Part shown: positions 56,042 to 64,000 of the stretch, in pieces
How the letters are laid out: each line of letters starts with the position of its first letter
How positions within the stretch are numbered: position 1 is the first letter of the stretch
Assembly: GCA_023438065.1 (NCBI GenBank)
Contig: JAEXRH010000011.1
Location: 124,001-188,000, forward strand
DNA from: Spirochaetota bacterium
GTDB lineage: Bacteria; Spirochaetota; Spirochaetia; Treponematales; Treponemataceae
DNA length: 64,000 nt
Direction of reading: 5' to 3'
Program-made: the position numbers and the translations under genes
Notes under the pieces: generated by a model
What the model was told of the DNA's origin: nothing
The model's database searches: none
Seen by the model: the letters and a program-made list of their open reading frames with translations, nothing else

Positions 56042-58525
56042 TCAGCCGACGACGGCCTTGATCTCGACGGTGGCGCCCTTCGCGCCCGCGGCGACGAGGG
56101 TTCCGTCGGCCTTCACGTTACCTGCGGTCACGGTGAGCGCGATCTTGCCCGCCGGGTCCTTGTTCTCGACCGTGATCACGTACTTGCAGCCGCGGTACAT
56201 TCGGGTGATCGTCGCGTTCTTGACGTGGGCGGGAAGCCTCGGCTCGACGCGGAGCCCGTCGTACTCGGCGCGGACGCCCGCGATCCACTGGGAAAGCGCG
56301 ACGAAGTTCCAGGCCGCGGTCCCGGTGAGCCAGCTGTTCTTCGCCTCGCCGTGACGGCGCGCGGCCTTGCCGGCGACCATCTGCGCGTAGACGTAGGGCT
56401 CGAGCCGGTGGATCTCGCTGATGTCCTCGAGGAACGCGGGCGCGATCTTCTTGTAGTACTCCCAAGCGTTCGCCGGGCGACCGGACTTCACCTCGCCGAT
56501 GATGACCCACGGGTTGTTGTGGCAGAATATACCGGCGTTCTCCTTGTATCCAGGCGGATACGAGGAAACCTCGCCGAGCTCGATGTGGTAGTCCCGGTAC
56601 GGGGGATCGAGGATGACGATGCCGTACTTGGTGTCGAGGTGCTTCTTCACGGAGTCGAGCGCCTTGATCGGGTAGCCCTTGTCGGCGCCGATCTGCGCCA
56701 TCGAGCCGAAGCCCTGGCTCTCGATGAAGATCTTCCCGTCCTGGCATTCCTTGGAGCCGATCTTGTTCCCGAAGTCGTCGTAGGCGCGGATGTACCAATC
56801 GCCGTCCCAGCCCGTCTTGCAGATCTGCGCCGCCATCTTCGCGGCCTCTTTCTCCGCCCACTTCGCCTCGCCTTCCTTGCCCATGAGGCGACACATCGCG
56901 GCGTACTCGGGCGCGACGTACACGAACATCTGCGCGATCATCACGGACTCGGCGGTCTTGCCGTCCTTGTTCGTGGAGGTCTGGAAGGAGTCGTTCGGGT
57001 CCTTGCTGAAGCAGTTGAGGTTAAGGCAGTCGTTCCAGTCGGCGCGGCCGATGAGCGGAAGCCCGTGCGGCCCGATGTTCTTGACGGTGTAGTGAAAGCT
57101 CCTCTTGAGGTGCTCGAACATCGTCGCCTTGTTGGTCGGGCTATTGTCGAACGGGACCATGACCTTGAGGAAGTCGACGTCGCCGGTCTCGCGGATGTAG
57201 CCGCCGACGCCGAGGACGAGCCACAGGGGATCGTCGTTGAAGTGGCTGCCGACGTCCGCGTTGCCGCGCTTCGTGAGGGGCTGGAACTGGTGGTAGGCCG
57301 AGCCGTCCTCGAACTGGGTCGAGGCGACGTCAAAGAGGCGCTCGCGGGCGCGGGTCGGGATCTGGTGCACGACGCCGAGCATGTCCTGGCTCGTGTCGCG
57401 GAAGCCGATGCCGCGGCCGATGCCGGACTCGAAGTACGAGGCCGAGCGCGCGAAGTTGTAGGTAACGATGCACTGGTACTGGTTCCACACGGCCATGCGG
57501 TCGAGCTTCTCGTCGCCGGTCTTGAGGGTGTAGTTCGAGAGGAGACCGTCCCAGAAAGCCTTAAGGTCGTCGAAGGCCGCCTGGACCTGCGCCGGGCTCT
57601 CGAAGCGCTTCTGGAGCGCGATCGCCTTCTCCTTGTTGATCACGCGCATGGCGGGATTGGTCTGGAGGAGGTCCTTCGACGCGGGGGCGCAGCCGTTCTC
57701 GCCCGCCCATTTCTTCGATTCTTCCATCTCGACGTAGCCGAGGACGAAGATGAAGGTCTTCGAGGCGCCGGCCTCGAGCTCGACGTTGAGGCGATGGCTC
57801 GCGACCGGGGACCAGCCGTCGGCGACGGAGTTACCGCTCTTGCCGGCCATGACGGTATCGGGGGAGTCGTAGTTGTTGTGGAGGCCGAGGAAGGTCTCGC
57901 GGTCGGTGTCGAACCCGTCGGGCTTGGCGTTCACGGAGTAGAACGCGAAGTGGTTGCGCCGTTCGCGATACTCGGTCTTGTGATAGATCGCGCCGCCCTC
58001 GATCTCGACCTCGCCGGTGGAAAAGTTCCGCTGGAAGTTCGTCGTGTCGTCGAGCGCGTTGTAGAGGCACCACTCGACGTAGGAAACGAGCGAGACCGAC
58101 TTCTTGGAGCCGGAGGTATTGGTCAGGGTAATTCTCTGGATCTCGGCGTTCTCGCCGTTCGGGACCATGTACAGGGTGTCGGCCTTGAGCCCGTTCTTCG
58201 AGGAGGAGAACTTGGTGTAGCCGAACCCGTGGCGGCACTCGTAGGAATCGAGCTCGACGCGCATCGGCTTCCAGCCCGGGTTCCAGACGGCGTCCCCGTC
58301 CTTGATGAAGAAGTAGCGGCCGTTGTTGTCGAGCGGCACGTCGTTGTAGCGATAGCGGGTCAGGCGGCGAAGGCGCGCGTCGGTATAGAACGCGTAACCG
58401 CCGGCGGTGTTGGAGATCAACGAGAAGAACTGGGTGTTTCCGAGATAGTTGATCCAGGGATAAGGGGTGCGCGGGGTATCGATTACGTACTCGCGCGCGG
58501 CGTCGTCAAAGTGTCCGAATTTCAT
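56042..58525 (-). CDS. cbp: Cellobiose phosphorylase (GH94)
   Basis: 827 aa, cytosolic, the normal length. It starts MKFGHFDDAAREYVIDTPRT, continues PWINYLGNTQFFSLISNTAGGYAF and has GIGFRDTSQDMLGVVHQIPT and LIGRADWNDCLNLNCFS, the active-site pattern of cellobiose phosphorylases (cellobiose plus phosphate to glucose-1-phosphate plus glucose). Close similarity to known Cbp at the N-terminus makes cellobiose more likely than chitobiose, although the adjacent nagB gene leaves N,N'-diacetylchitobiose possible. AGGAGAG precedes the ATG. A consensus promoter and an operator-like palindrome lie upstream. Confidence 0.92.
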   Translation of the reverse strand: MKFGHFDDAAREYVIDTPRTPYPWINYLGNTQFFSLISNTAGGYAFYTDARLRRLTRYRYNDVPLDNNGRYFFIKDGDAVWNPGWKPMRVELDSYECRHGFGYTKFSSSKNGLKADTLYMVPNGENAEIQRITLTNTSGSKKSVSLVSYVEWCLYNALDDTTNFQRNFSTGEVEIEGGAIYHKTEYRERRNHFAFYSVNAKPDGFDTDRETFLGLHNNYDSPDTVMAGKSGNSVADGWSPVASHRLNVELEAGASKTFIFVLGYVEMEESKKWAGENGCAPASKDLLQTNPAMRVINKEKAIALQKRFESPAQVQAAFDDLKAFWDGLLSNYTLKTGDEKLDRMAVWNQYQCIVTYNFARSASYFESGIGRGIGFRDTSQDMLGVVHQIPTRARERLFDVASTQFEDGSAYHQFQPLTKRGNADVGSHFNDDPLWLVLGVGGYIRETGDVDFLKVMVPFDNSPTNKATMFEHLKRSFHYTVKNIGPHGLPLIGRADWNDCLNLNCFSKDPNDSFQTSTNKDGKTAESVMIAQMFVYVAPEYAAMCRLMGKEGEAKWAEKEAAKMAAQICKTGWDGDWYIRAYDDFGNKIGSKECQDGKIFIESQGFGSMAQIGADKGYPIKALDSVKKHLDTKYGIVILDPPYRDYHIELGEVSSYPPGYKENAGIFCHNNPWVIIGEVKSGRPANAWEYYKKIAPAFLEDISEIHRLEPYVYAQMVAGKAARRHGEAKNSWLTGTAAWNFVALSQWIAGVRAEYDGLRVEPRLPAHVKNATITRMYRGCKYVITVENKDPAGKIALTVTAGNVKADGTLVAAGAKGATVEIKAVVG

Positions 58526-58538
58526 GGTCTCTCCTCAG

Positions 58539-58561
58539 GTTGATTGAAGTAATCAATCAAC
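58539..58561. promoter_or_regulatory. Operator-like repeat at the cellobiose phosphorylase start site
   Basis: GTTGATTGA (58539-58547) and TCAATCAAC (58553-58561), 9-base perfect arms, 5-base spacer. Read in gene orientation it begins with TTAGTTGA, as does the repeat before the other GH94 gene, and it also covers the predicted +1. Confidence 0.6.
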
Positions 58562-58564
58562 TAA

Positions 58565-58593
58565 AAAATATCATACCGATTCCGCGTTGTCAA
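58565..58593 (-). promoter_or_regulatory. Promoter for the cellobiose phosphorylase gene
   Basis: Minus-strand TTGACA (58593-58588), 17 bases, TATTTT (58570-58565). Confidence 0.7.
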
Positions 58594-58634
58594 ACCCGGA
58601 ACCGGAAGAAAGAGCGTTTTTTTCGAAAAAACGC

Positions 58635-59435
58635 TTACAGGCGGTTTTTGTTCTTAGCCTCGATGTCCTTGAAATACCGGACGGTTCCGACCTTGAGTTC
58701 GTCGGTGGCGTCCTCGTCGCACACGATGATCGAGCGTGAGTGCATCTGGAGGACGCTCAGGGTCCACAGGTGGTTCACGCCCTCCTCGATGCCGTGATGG
58801 AGCGCGCGCGCCTTGGTGAACCCGGAGGCGATGATCATCACCTCCTCGGCGTCCATGATCGTCCCGACGCCCACGGTGAGCGCCCGGGTCGGGACCTGCT
58901 CGGGATCGCCGCCGAAAAAGCGCGAGTTCATGATGATCGTGTCCTGGGTAAGGGTCTTCGCCCGCGTCCGCGAGGTGAGCGACGAGCCGGGCTCGTTGTA
59001 CGCGATGTGCCCGTCCGCGCCGACGCCGCCGAGAAAGAGGTTGATCTTGCCGTATTTGAGGATCTTTTCCTCGTAGCGGCGGCATTCGGCGTCCGCGTCC
59101 TTTGCCATCCCGTCGAGAAAGTTGATGTTCGCGGGGACCATGTCGACGTGGGAGAAGAAGTTATCCATCATGAAACGATAATAGCTTTGCGGATGGTTTT
59201 TCTCGAGCCCGAGATACTCGTCGGTATTGAAGGTCACGACGTTCCGGAACGACACCTTGCCCGCGCGGTGCATCCGGATGAGTTCCTTGTACACGCCCAG
59301 CGGCGTCGATCCCGTCGGCAGACCGAGCACGAACGGCTTATCGGACGTCGGCTCGAAAGCGGCGATACGCCACGCGATGTGATTCGCCGCCCACTCGGCG
59401 CAGGTCGCGTAATCTTCCTTGATAATGACCCTCAT
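58635..59435 (-). CDS. nagB: Glucosamine-6-phosphate deaminase
   Basis: 266 aa, the typical NagB size. It converts glucosamine-6-phosphate to fructose-6-phosphate and ammonia. Seen: FVLGLPTGSTPLGVYKELI, the catalytic Asp region VTFNTDEYLGL, QSYYRFMMDNFF, LGGVGADGHIAYNEPGSS and ALTVGVGTIMDAEEVMI. CAGGAG lies upstream and a promoter at 59453-59481. It stands alone without nagA or a PTS gene beside it, so amino-sugar uptake genes must be elsewhere. Confidence 0.97.
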   Translation of the reverse strand: MRVIIKEDYATCAEWAANHIAWRIAAFEPTSDKPFVLGLPTGSTPLGVYKELIRMHRAGKVSFRNVVTFNTDEYLGLEKNHPQSYYRFMMDNFFSHVDMVPANINFLDGMAKDADAECRRYEEKILKYGKINLFLGGVGADGHIAYNEPGSSLTSRTRAKTLTQDTIIMNSRFFGGDPEQVPTRALTVGVGTIMDAEEVMIIASGFTKARALHHGIEEGVNHLWTLSVLQMHSRSIIVCDEDATDELKVGTVRYFKDIEAKNKNRL

Positions 59436-59452
59436 GATGTCTCCTGAAATCC

Positions 59453-59481
59453 ATGATAATCGACTTCAGGGGCGAATGCAA
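59453..59481 (-). promoter_or_regulatory. Promoter for nagB
   Basis: Minus-strand TTGCAT (59481-59476), 17 bases, TATCAT (59458-59453). Confidence 0.7.
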
Positions 59482-59522
59482 CGAAATTAACGGAAGACTA
59501 ACACCGGCCGGGAGAAACCCAT

Positions 59523-59551
59523 TTGACGCGCGCGCGCGCGTTGGATATGAT
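59523..59551 (+). promoter_or_regulatory. Promoter of the second chemoreceptor with (CG)7 spacer
   Basis: TTGACG (59523-59528), 17-base spacer, TATGAT (59546-59551). Seven CG units (59527-59540) run from the end of the -35 box through most of the spacer. Confidence 0.7.
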
Positions 59552-59603
59552 CTCGGCAAAAGTAAATCTTGACCAACACCGACGAACGACAGAGGAGATT
59601 TAC

Positions 59604-61664
59604 ATGGTTTCCACCACCACCGTCCGGAAGAAGCTTGCCGTCGGGCTTCTTTCCCTTTCCCTCGCGTGCGGGACGGCGCTGCTCGCCGTTTCCGCGATCA
59701 CCCTCATGCACGGCCTCGACTCCTTCTTCTCCGAGACTTTCGCGACGAACGTCCGCGTCCTCGAGAACGAGTTCGCGGCGAATCGCCAAAGCCTCAAGAA
59801 CATCCTCGATTGGCTCGCGGGCGACGAATCGACCGGGAAGACGATTCGCGCGCGCGACAAAACCGAAGTCGCCCGGAAAACGCGCTTCGTCACGACCTCG
59901 CGCCAGGCGGACGCGATCGTCTTCTTCGACGCAAACGGGAACGACATCCTCACCGGAAAGCGGGCGGAGCCCGCGGGGATCGTCGCCCTCGTCCTCAAGG
60001 GGCAACCCGTCAGCGACACGCTCGCGAGCAGACTCGGCCTCGAGATCGTAGAGGCCCTCCCGGTCAGCGAGTCGGGACGCCTCGTCGGGGGCGTTGTCGC
60101 CTTGAGGCAACTCGGCACGAGCGAGGCGCTCGACGCCCTCAAGAAGAAACTCGATTGCGAGATGACCTATTTTTTCGGTAACGAGCGGGTCATGACGACC
60201 ATCGCCGACAAGGCGGGCAACCGTGCCCTCGGTACGAGGCTCGATAATCGGGACATTCTCACGACGGTTCTCGAAAACGGGGAGCAATATCTCGGCGAGA
60301 GCGAGATCATGAGCAAACGATATCGCTCGCTCTACGTCCCGCTCAAGGATAGGCTCGGCGACACGCTCGGCATGATCTTTCTCGGGCAACCCTACGACCG
60401 GGTGTACGCCGTGCTCTGGCGCCTTTTCAAGGTTCAGGCCCTCGTCCTCGCCCTCTCCGGGCTCGTCCTGCTCGCGGTCGGATCGCTCATCGTAAATTCG
60501 GTAATCCTCAAGCCGCTCGCGGGCGTGAGCCGAGCGGTTCATAACCTCGCCTCCGGCCACGCCGACCTCGCGATCAGGATCGACGAGCGGGGGAACGACG
60601 AGTTCGGCGAGATCGGCCGCGACGTGAACGCCTTCATGGGCCTTCTCCAGGGTCTCGTCGCCGAGATACGGAGGGCGCAAACCGCCCTCGTCGGCGTCGC
60701 CGATCGGCTCGGGGCGACGGCCACCGAGTCGGCGAGCGCGACGACGCAGATCACCACGAACATCGAGCACGTGCGCGACGAGGCGGGAACGCAGGAGGGC
60801 GCGGTCGAACGAACGAGCGGAATACTCGCCCGTTCCGCGCGCGCGGTGTCCGAGCTCGACGTCCTCATCCAGGGCCAGGGCGCGTCGATCACCGAATCGT
60901 CCGCCGCGATCGAGGAAATGGTCGGGAACATCGCCTCCGTGTCGACGTCGATCAGGAAGATGAGCGATCGTTTCGGCGAGCTGATCGCGACGACCGCGAC
61001 GGGCGCCGAGCGTCAGGGCAAGGTCGACGAACGCGTCCGAAACATCGCCGAGCAGTCGCGACTCCTGCTCGAGACGAACGCGATCATCGCGAAAGTCGCG
61101 GCGCAGACCAACCTCCTCGCGATGAACGCCGCGATCGAGGCCGCGCACGCCGGCGAGGCGGGGGCGGGGTTCTCGGTCGTCGCCGACGAGATCAGGCGGC
61201 TCGCGGAAAACTCAAGCGAGAAGTCGAAGACGATCAACGCCGAGCTCAAGAAAATATCCGCGTCGATCGCGGAGGTCGTCGAGGCGTCGAGCGCGGCGCA
61301 ACGCTCGTTCGCCGACGTCGTCGAATCGATACGCGAAACCGACGGACTCGTCCGCGAGATCGACGGCGCGATGCACGAGCAAAGCGCCGCGTCGAGCCAG
61401 ATCCTCGAGGCCCTGCGCGACATGAACGCCGACGCGACGGGCGTCAGGGAGCGTTCCGGCGGGCTGAGCGAGGGCGTCGCGACCGTCACGACCGACATGG
61501 CTCGCGTCGCGGATACCGCGCGTCGAATCAGGGGAAATCTCGACGAGATGGGGGCCGGCGCGCGCGAGCTCGACTCCGGCGCGCGCGATATGGCGAACCT
61601 CGCGCTTGAGACGCAGGAATCGGTACGGAGGATGGGCGAGAAACTCGCGAAGTTCGGCTCGTAG
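59604..61664 (+). CDS. Methyl-accepting chemotaxis protein
   Basis: 686 aa from the ATG at 59604 (GAGGAG upstream; the open frame begins earlier without a start site). TM1 (about 10-32), periplasmic Cache-type sensor (35-275) containing IVFFDANGNDILTGKR and LKDRLGDTLGMIFLGQPYD, TM2 (about 285-310), HAMP, and a signalling domain with the tip AKVAAQTNLLAMNAAIEAAH and GEAGAGFSVVADEIRRLAE. The sensor is shorter than that of the receptor at 45127, so it senses something else. The two signalling domains are similar but not identical. Confidence 0.95.
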   Translation: MVSTTTVRKKLAVGLLSLSLACGTALLAVSAITLMHGLDSFFSETFATNVRVLENEFAANRQSLKNILDWLAGDESTGKTIRARDKTEVARKTRFVTTSRQADAIVFFDANGNDILTGKRAEPAGIVALVLKGQPVSDTLASRLGLEIVEALPVSESGRLVGGVVALRQLGTSEALDALKKKLDCEMTYFFGNERVMTTIADKAGNRALGTRLDNRDILTTVLENGEQYLGESEIMSKRYRSLYVPLKDRLGDTLGMIFLGQPYDRVYAVLWRLFKVQALVLALSGLVLLAVGSLIVNSVILKPLAGVSRAVHNLASGHADLAIRIDERGNDEFGEIGRDVNAFMGLLQGLVAEIRRAQTALVGVADRLGATATESASATTQITTNIEHVRDEAGTQEGAVERTSGILARSARAVSELDVLIQGQGASITESSAAIEEMVGNIASVSTSIRKMSDRFGELIATTATGAERQGKVDERVRNIAEQSRLLLETNAIIAKVAAQTNLLAMNAAIEAAHAGEAGAGFSVVADEIRRLAENSSEKSKTINAELKKISASIAEVVEASSAAQRSFADVVESIRETDGLVREIDGAMHEQSAASSQILEALRDMNADATGVRERSGGLSEGVATVTTDMARVADTARRIRGNLDEMGAGARELDSGARDMANLALETQESVRRMGEKLAKFGS

Positions 61665-61737
61665 CCGCAGGGCGTCGACGAGCGGGACGCGACTCATGGT
61701 GCCCGCACCCCTGACCGGCGGGTCGGGCGAATGCCCG

Positions 61738-63909
61738 TTATCCCCTTCCCGGGGGCAGATCGGAGAAAATCGAGCCCCTGATCCTCCGGACGAGGGCCGC
61801 CTTGCCGAGCGAGAGGGTCTCGATCGAACGGTCGGGCTCGGTGACGATCTTGAGGAGGACGTCCCCCATGCGCTTCTCGGTGGAAACGGGCCGGCCGAGC
61901 GTCGTCTTGTCGCCGTCGCGGTCGTCGTACGAGACCTCGAGAAGGGATCCGGTGGTTATCGCGTATTCCGCGATCCTCACCTTTCCGAGAAAATCCATTC
62001 CTCGAGCCTCGACCTTCTCGATCCGCACGGACTCGGGGTCGAGCTGTTCGCTCGAGAGGGCGATCCTGCGGTCGATCCGGGACCGGAGCGCGTCCGCGAT
62101 CTCGGGATCGAGGCCCAGGCCTTCAAGTTCCTTCCTGAGGGAGACCCTCAGGTCCTCGGCGGCGTCGGGCAACGGGGAGCCGACCGGGGAGTCCGATCGC
62201 CCGGACGCCCGGTCGGGACGCTCCGGGGAACTTGACGGCGCGCTCTCGTTCGCGTGGACGAGAAGCGGGGGAAGGCGGACGGCCTCGCGCTTCGGCGCGA
62301 CATTGCTCACCGCGGGCGGCGGCTCGAGGCCCGCGGCCGCGAACGCCTCCTGGATCGCCTGGGGCTCGCCCGCGTCGAGAAGGTACACGCCGGGCGCGAG
62401 CGCGCGAAGGATCAGGGACGACAGGTGCGCGTTGTTCTCGAAGAGCACCCGGCGGCTTTCGTCGACGCGGAGCACGAATCCGTGGTACAGCGATATCGAC
62501 GCGTACCCCCGGTACCAGTCGTCGATCGAGAAAAGCACGTTTTGCGGAATGGGCCGGTCCGACCGGGACTTGAGGAGCGTCGCTATCGACTCCGCCGTCT
62601 CACCGAGCTCGAATGCCGATGCGCAGGACCTGCGGGTGATCTCGAAACGGGCGACGATCTGCACGTCCCTCGCCTCCATGCACGCGGCGAGCGGCAGGAG
62701 CTCGGCAAGCGAGCCCCCCGGCATGACAGTCACGGAGAAGGCCGGGGACACGACGATCGCGAGCGAGCCGGCGGTATCCTCCGCCCCGAAAACATCTTCG
62801 TTTCTCGCCAGGGCCCCGTCGGTCTCGACGAGGATCCCGAACGCGATCGCGACGTCGACGAGGGAAGCTCCTCCCTGATGCAAGGGGGCGTGCGGCGCGG
62901 ACTTGTCGGCGTGATCGGGGGATTCGCCCCCGGCGACGGGGCCTGACTCGGGCCGCTCGAGCGCGCGGGATCGAAGCATCGTCGCGAACCGTCCGTATTG
63001 CCGGGCGCCCGGCTCCCTCCCGGCGCGCTCGGAGAGCAGGAACGCCAGGCGCGCGACCGTCTCGCGGTCGTACCTGCCGTCGCCCTCGAGCGCGGCGACA
63101 AAATCGATATAGAGCTGCGCGCGCCGCTGCAGGGCCTCGCGCGGAAGCTTTCCCGTGGCGGCGGCGGCGAGCCACGCGATCCGTTCCGCCCGGGATATCC
63201 GGGCGAAGGCCTGCCATCGCGCGGTATCGGGCACGAGGTTTCCCTCGAGGATCACGAGAAGCCCGAGGTTCTGGAACGCGGCGAGAAGAAGGCGGGAGCA
63301 CTCGGGACGCTCGGCGAGAAGCGGAAATGCGGCTGCGAGCGCGGCGAGGGTCTTCTTCCGGAGGGTCCCGTCGTTCCTGACCGGCTCCCCCGCGTGGAGG
63401 AAGAAACTGTAGAGGGAGGCGAGGGCGATGTCGTCGACCGGTATCTGCGCGAAGGTCGCCTCGCCGCGCGAGACGGGGGACGCGAGCACGTGAAAGCCGA
63501 GACGGGGGAGGAGCTCGTCCTTGAGAAGGGGGTTGAGCGCGTACTCGCGGGAGGCCTCGGCGCTCTTTCGGTAGATGACGAGCCGCTCCTCGAGATTGAG
63601 GATGCGGTCGTAGATCTCGGGGAAGCTCCTCGTTCCCGAGAAGAGCGAGACGATCTTCTGCTGGGTCGGGGACGGAAGCTCGGCTACCGCCGAGAGCACC
63701 ATGAGATCGAATCCGTCGAGCGAGGCGAGGATCGCGTCGCGCCGTTCCCGTTTACGGAGGAAGGCCGAAAGCTCCTCGACGATCCGCTGTTTGTTGAACG
63801 GGGTTTTTACCGCCCCGAGATACATCCGGACGAGATCGAAGAAATACTGGTCCGAGAGGCTGATGAGCGCCTCGCGCCATTGGATTACCTCGTTGGGATT
63901 CACCGGCAC
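61738..63909 (-). CDS. Helicase-associated (XPB N-terminal-like) protein
   Basis: 723 aa from a GTG at 63909 that overlaps the stop of the upstream helicase-like gene. The N-terminal 400 residues are helical, winged-helix-like (DAILASLDGFDLMVLSAVAE). The segment DVQIVARFEITRRSC followed by IPQNVLFSIDDWYRGYASIS and GFVLRVDESRRVLF matches the Helicase_C_3/XPB-Ssl2 N-terminal domain found next to bacterial XPB helicases. The C-terminal third includes a Ser/Pro/Arg linker (about 545-585) and a final beta-rich region. No Walker motif, so it is an accessory protein, probably in DNA repair or transcription-coupled processes. Confidence 0.72.
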   Translation of the reverse strand: MPVNPNEVIQWREALISLSDQYFFDLVRMYLGAVKTPFNKQRIVEELSAFLRKRERRDAILASLDGFDLMVLSAVAELPSPTQQKIVSLFSGTRSFPEIYDRILNLEERLVIYRKSAEASREYALNPLLKDELLPRLGFHVLASPVSRGEATFAQIPVDDIALASLYSFFLHAGEPVRNDGTLRKKTLAALAAAFPLLAERPECSRLLLAAFQNLGLLVILEGNLVPDTARWQAFARISRAERIAWLAAAATGKLPREALQRRAQLYIDFVAALEGDGRYDRETVARLAFLLSERAGREPGARQYGRFATMLRSRALERPESGPVAGGESPDHADKSAPHAPLHQGGASLVDVAIAFGILVETDGALARNEDVFGAEDTAGSLAIVVSPAFSVTVMPGGSLAELLPLAACMEARDVQIVARFEITRRSCASAFELGETAESIATLLKSRSDRPIPQNVLFSIDDWYRGYASISLYHGFVLRVDESRRVLFENNAHLSSLILRALAPGVYLLDAGEPQAIQEAFAAAGLEPPPAVSNVAPKREAVRLPPLLVHANESAPSSSPERPDRASGRSDSPVGSPLPDAAEDLRVSLRKELEGLGLDPEIADALRSRIDRRIALSSEQLDPESVRIEKVEARGMDFLGKVRIAEYAITTGSLLEVSYDDRDGDKTTLGRPVSTEKRMGDVLLKIVTEPDRSIETLSLGKAALVRRIRGSIFSDLPPGRG

Positions 63910-64000
63910 CCCCCTTCGCCCTCGGGAAAGCCGAGTATCGAGCCCGAGTCTTCCTCCCAGCGGACGATCGAGTACTCGTAGCCCTGCTCGGCGAGGAATT
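63900..64000 (-). CDS. C-terminal end of a probable XPB-type DNA helicase (partial)
   Basis: The minus-strand frame entering from the right edge encodes 32 residues starting FLAEQGYEYSIVRWEEDSGS and ends at a TGA at 63902-63900. The FLAEQGYEY pattern resembles the tail of bacterial XPB helicases (LVEQGY type). The downstream gene with an XPB N-terminal-like domain starts inside it, which fits the known pairing of these two genes. Too little is visible for certainty. Confidence 0.5.
   Translation of the reverse strand, partial: FLAEQGYEYSIVRWEEDSGSILGFPEGEGGCR

Overview
The window is about 64 kb of G+C-rich, gene-dense bacterial chromosome. It most likely comes from a spirochaete of the Treponema/Spirochaeta kind. 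That is an inference from content: a PnrA/TmpC-like (BMP family) nucleoside-binding lipoprotein with its ABC system, a Borrelia P13-like membrane segment, many lipoproteins, two chemoreceptors, two GH94 disaccharide phosphorylases and a clostridial-type single-chain PurL. No rRNA, tRNA, CRISPR, insertion sequence or prophage was seen, and every long gene is intact.

Layout. 1-3.9 kb (minus): purine salvage, with ABC permease (cut by the edge), duplicated ATPase, a palindrome-rich spacer, binding lipoprotein and xanthine phosphoribosyltransferase. 4-7 kb (minus): Na+/proline symporter, thioredoxin, SpoU-type rRNA/tRNA methyltransferase. 7-14.2 kb (plus): an efflux operon of a double TetR regulator, TolC-like channel, membrane-fusion lipoprotein, RND pump and small PII-like protein. 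14.2-17.8 kb (minus): HMP/pyridoxal kinase, a three-domain ECF energising module (A-A'-T in one chain) and a Nudix hydrolase. 18-22.2 kb (plus): ECF S component with nadC-nadA-nadB. 22-31 kb: exported proteins, a lipoprotein/LysM pair, an EamA exporter, a small membrane protein, a diguanylate cyclase, HtpG and an omptin-like outer-membrane protease. 31-33.5 kb: a large unusual radical SAM protein. 33.6-37 kb (plus): MlaE-F-D lipid transport with a TPR lipoprotein. 37-39.8 kb (minus): a FlgO/P13-like membrane protein, and an aminotransferase with an Lrp regulator. 39.9-44.9 kb: purL and a thioredoxin-fold lipoprotein that has lost both redox cysteines. 45-61.7 kb: two chemoreceptors, an AI-2E-family permease, two GH94 phosphorylases, a gtr-like glycosylation operon with two paralogous GT-C enzymes, and nagB. 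61.7-64 kb (minus): a helicase-associated protein and the end of a likely XPB-type helicase.

How it fits together. The cell salvages purines and makes NAD de novo while probably also importing a vitamin. It degrades disaccharides by phosphorolysis, with sugar-responsive promoters implied by operator-like repeats at the start sites of both GH94 genes. It invests in its envelope (Mla, RND, omptin, gtr, lipoproteins). Regulation is compact. Three divergent gene pairs use shared or overlapping promoter DNA. Three genes look leaderless. A chemoreceptor promoter has a (CG)7 tract exactly between its -35 and -10 boxes. The most novel items are the ECF A-A'-T fusion with one canonical and one degenerate ATP site, the spirochaetal omptin, the CX4CX2C radical SAM protein, the double TetR regulator, and the palindromic -35 box shared by two divergent promoters.
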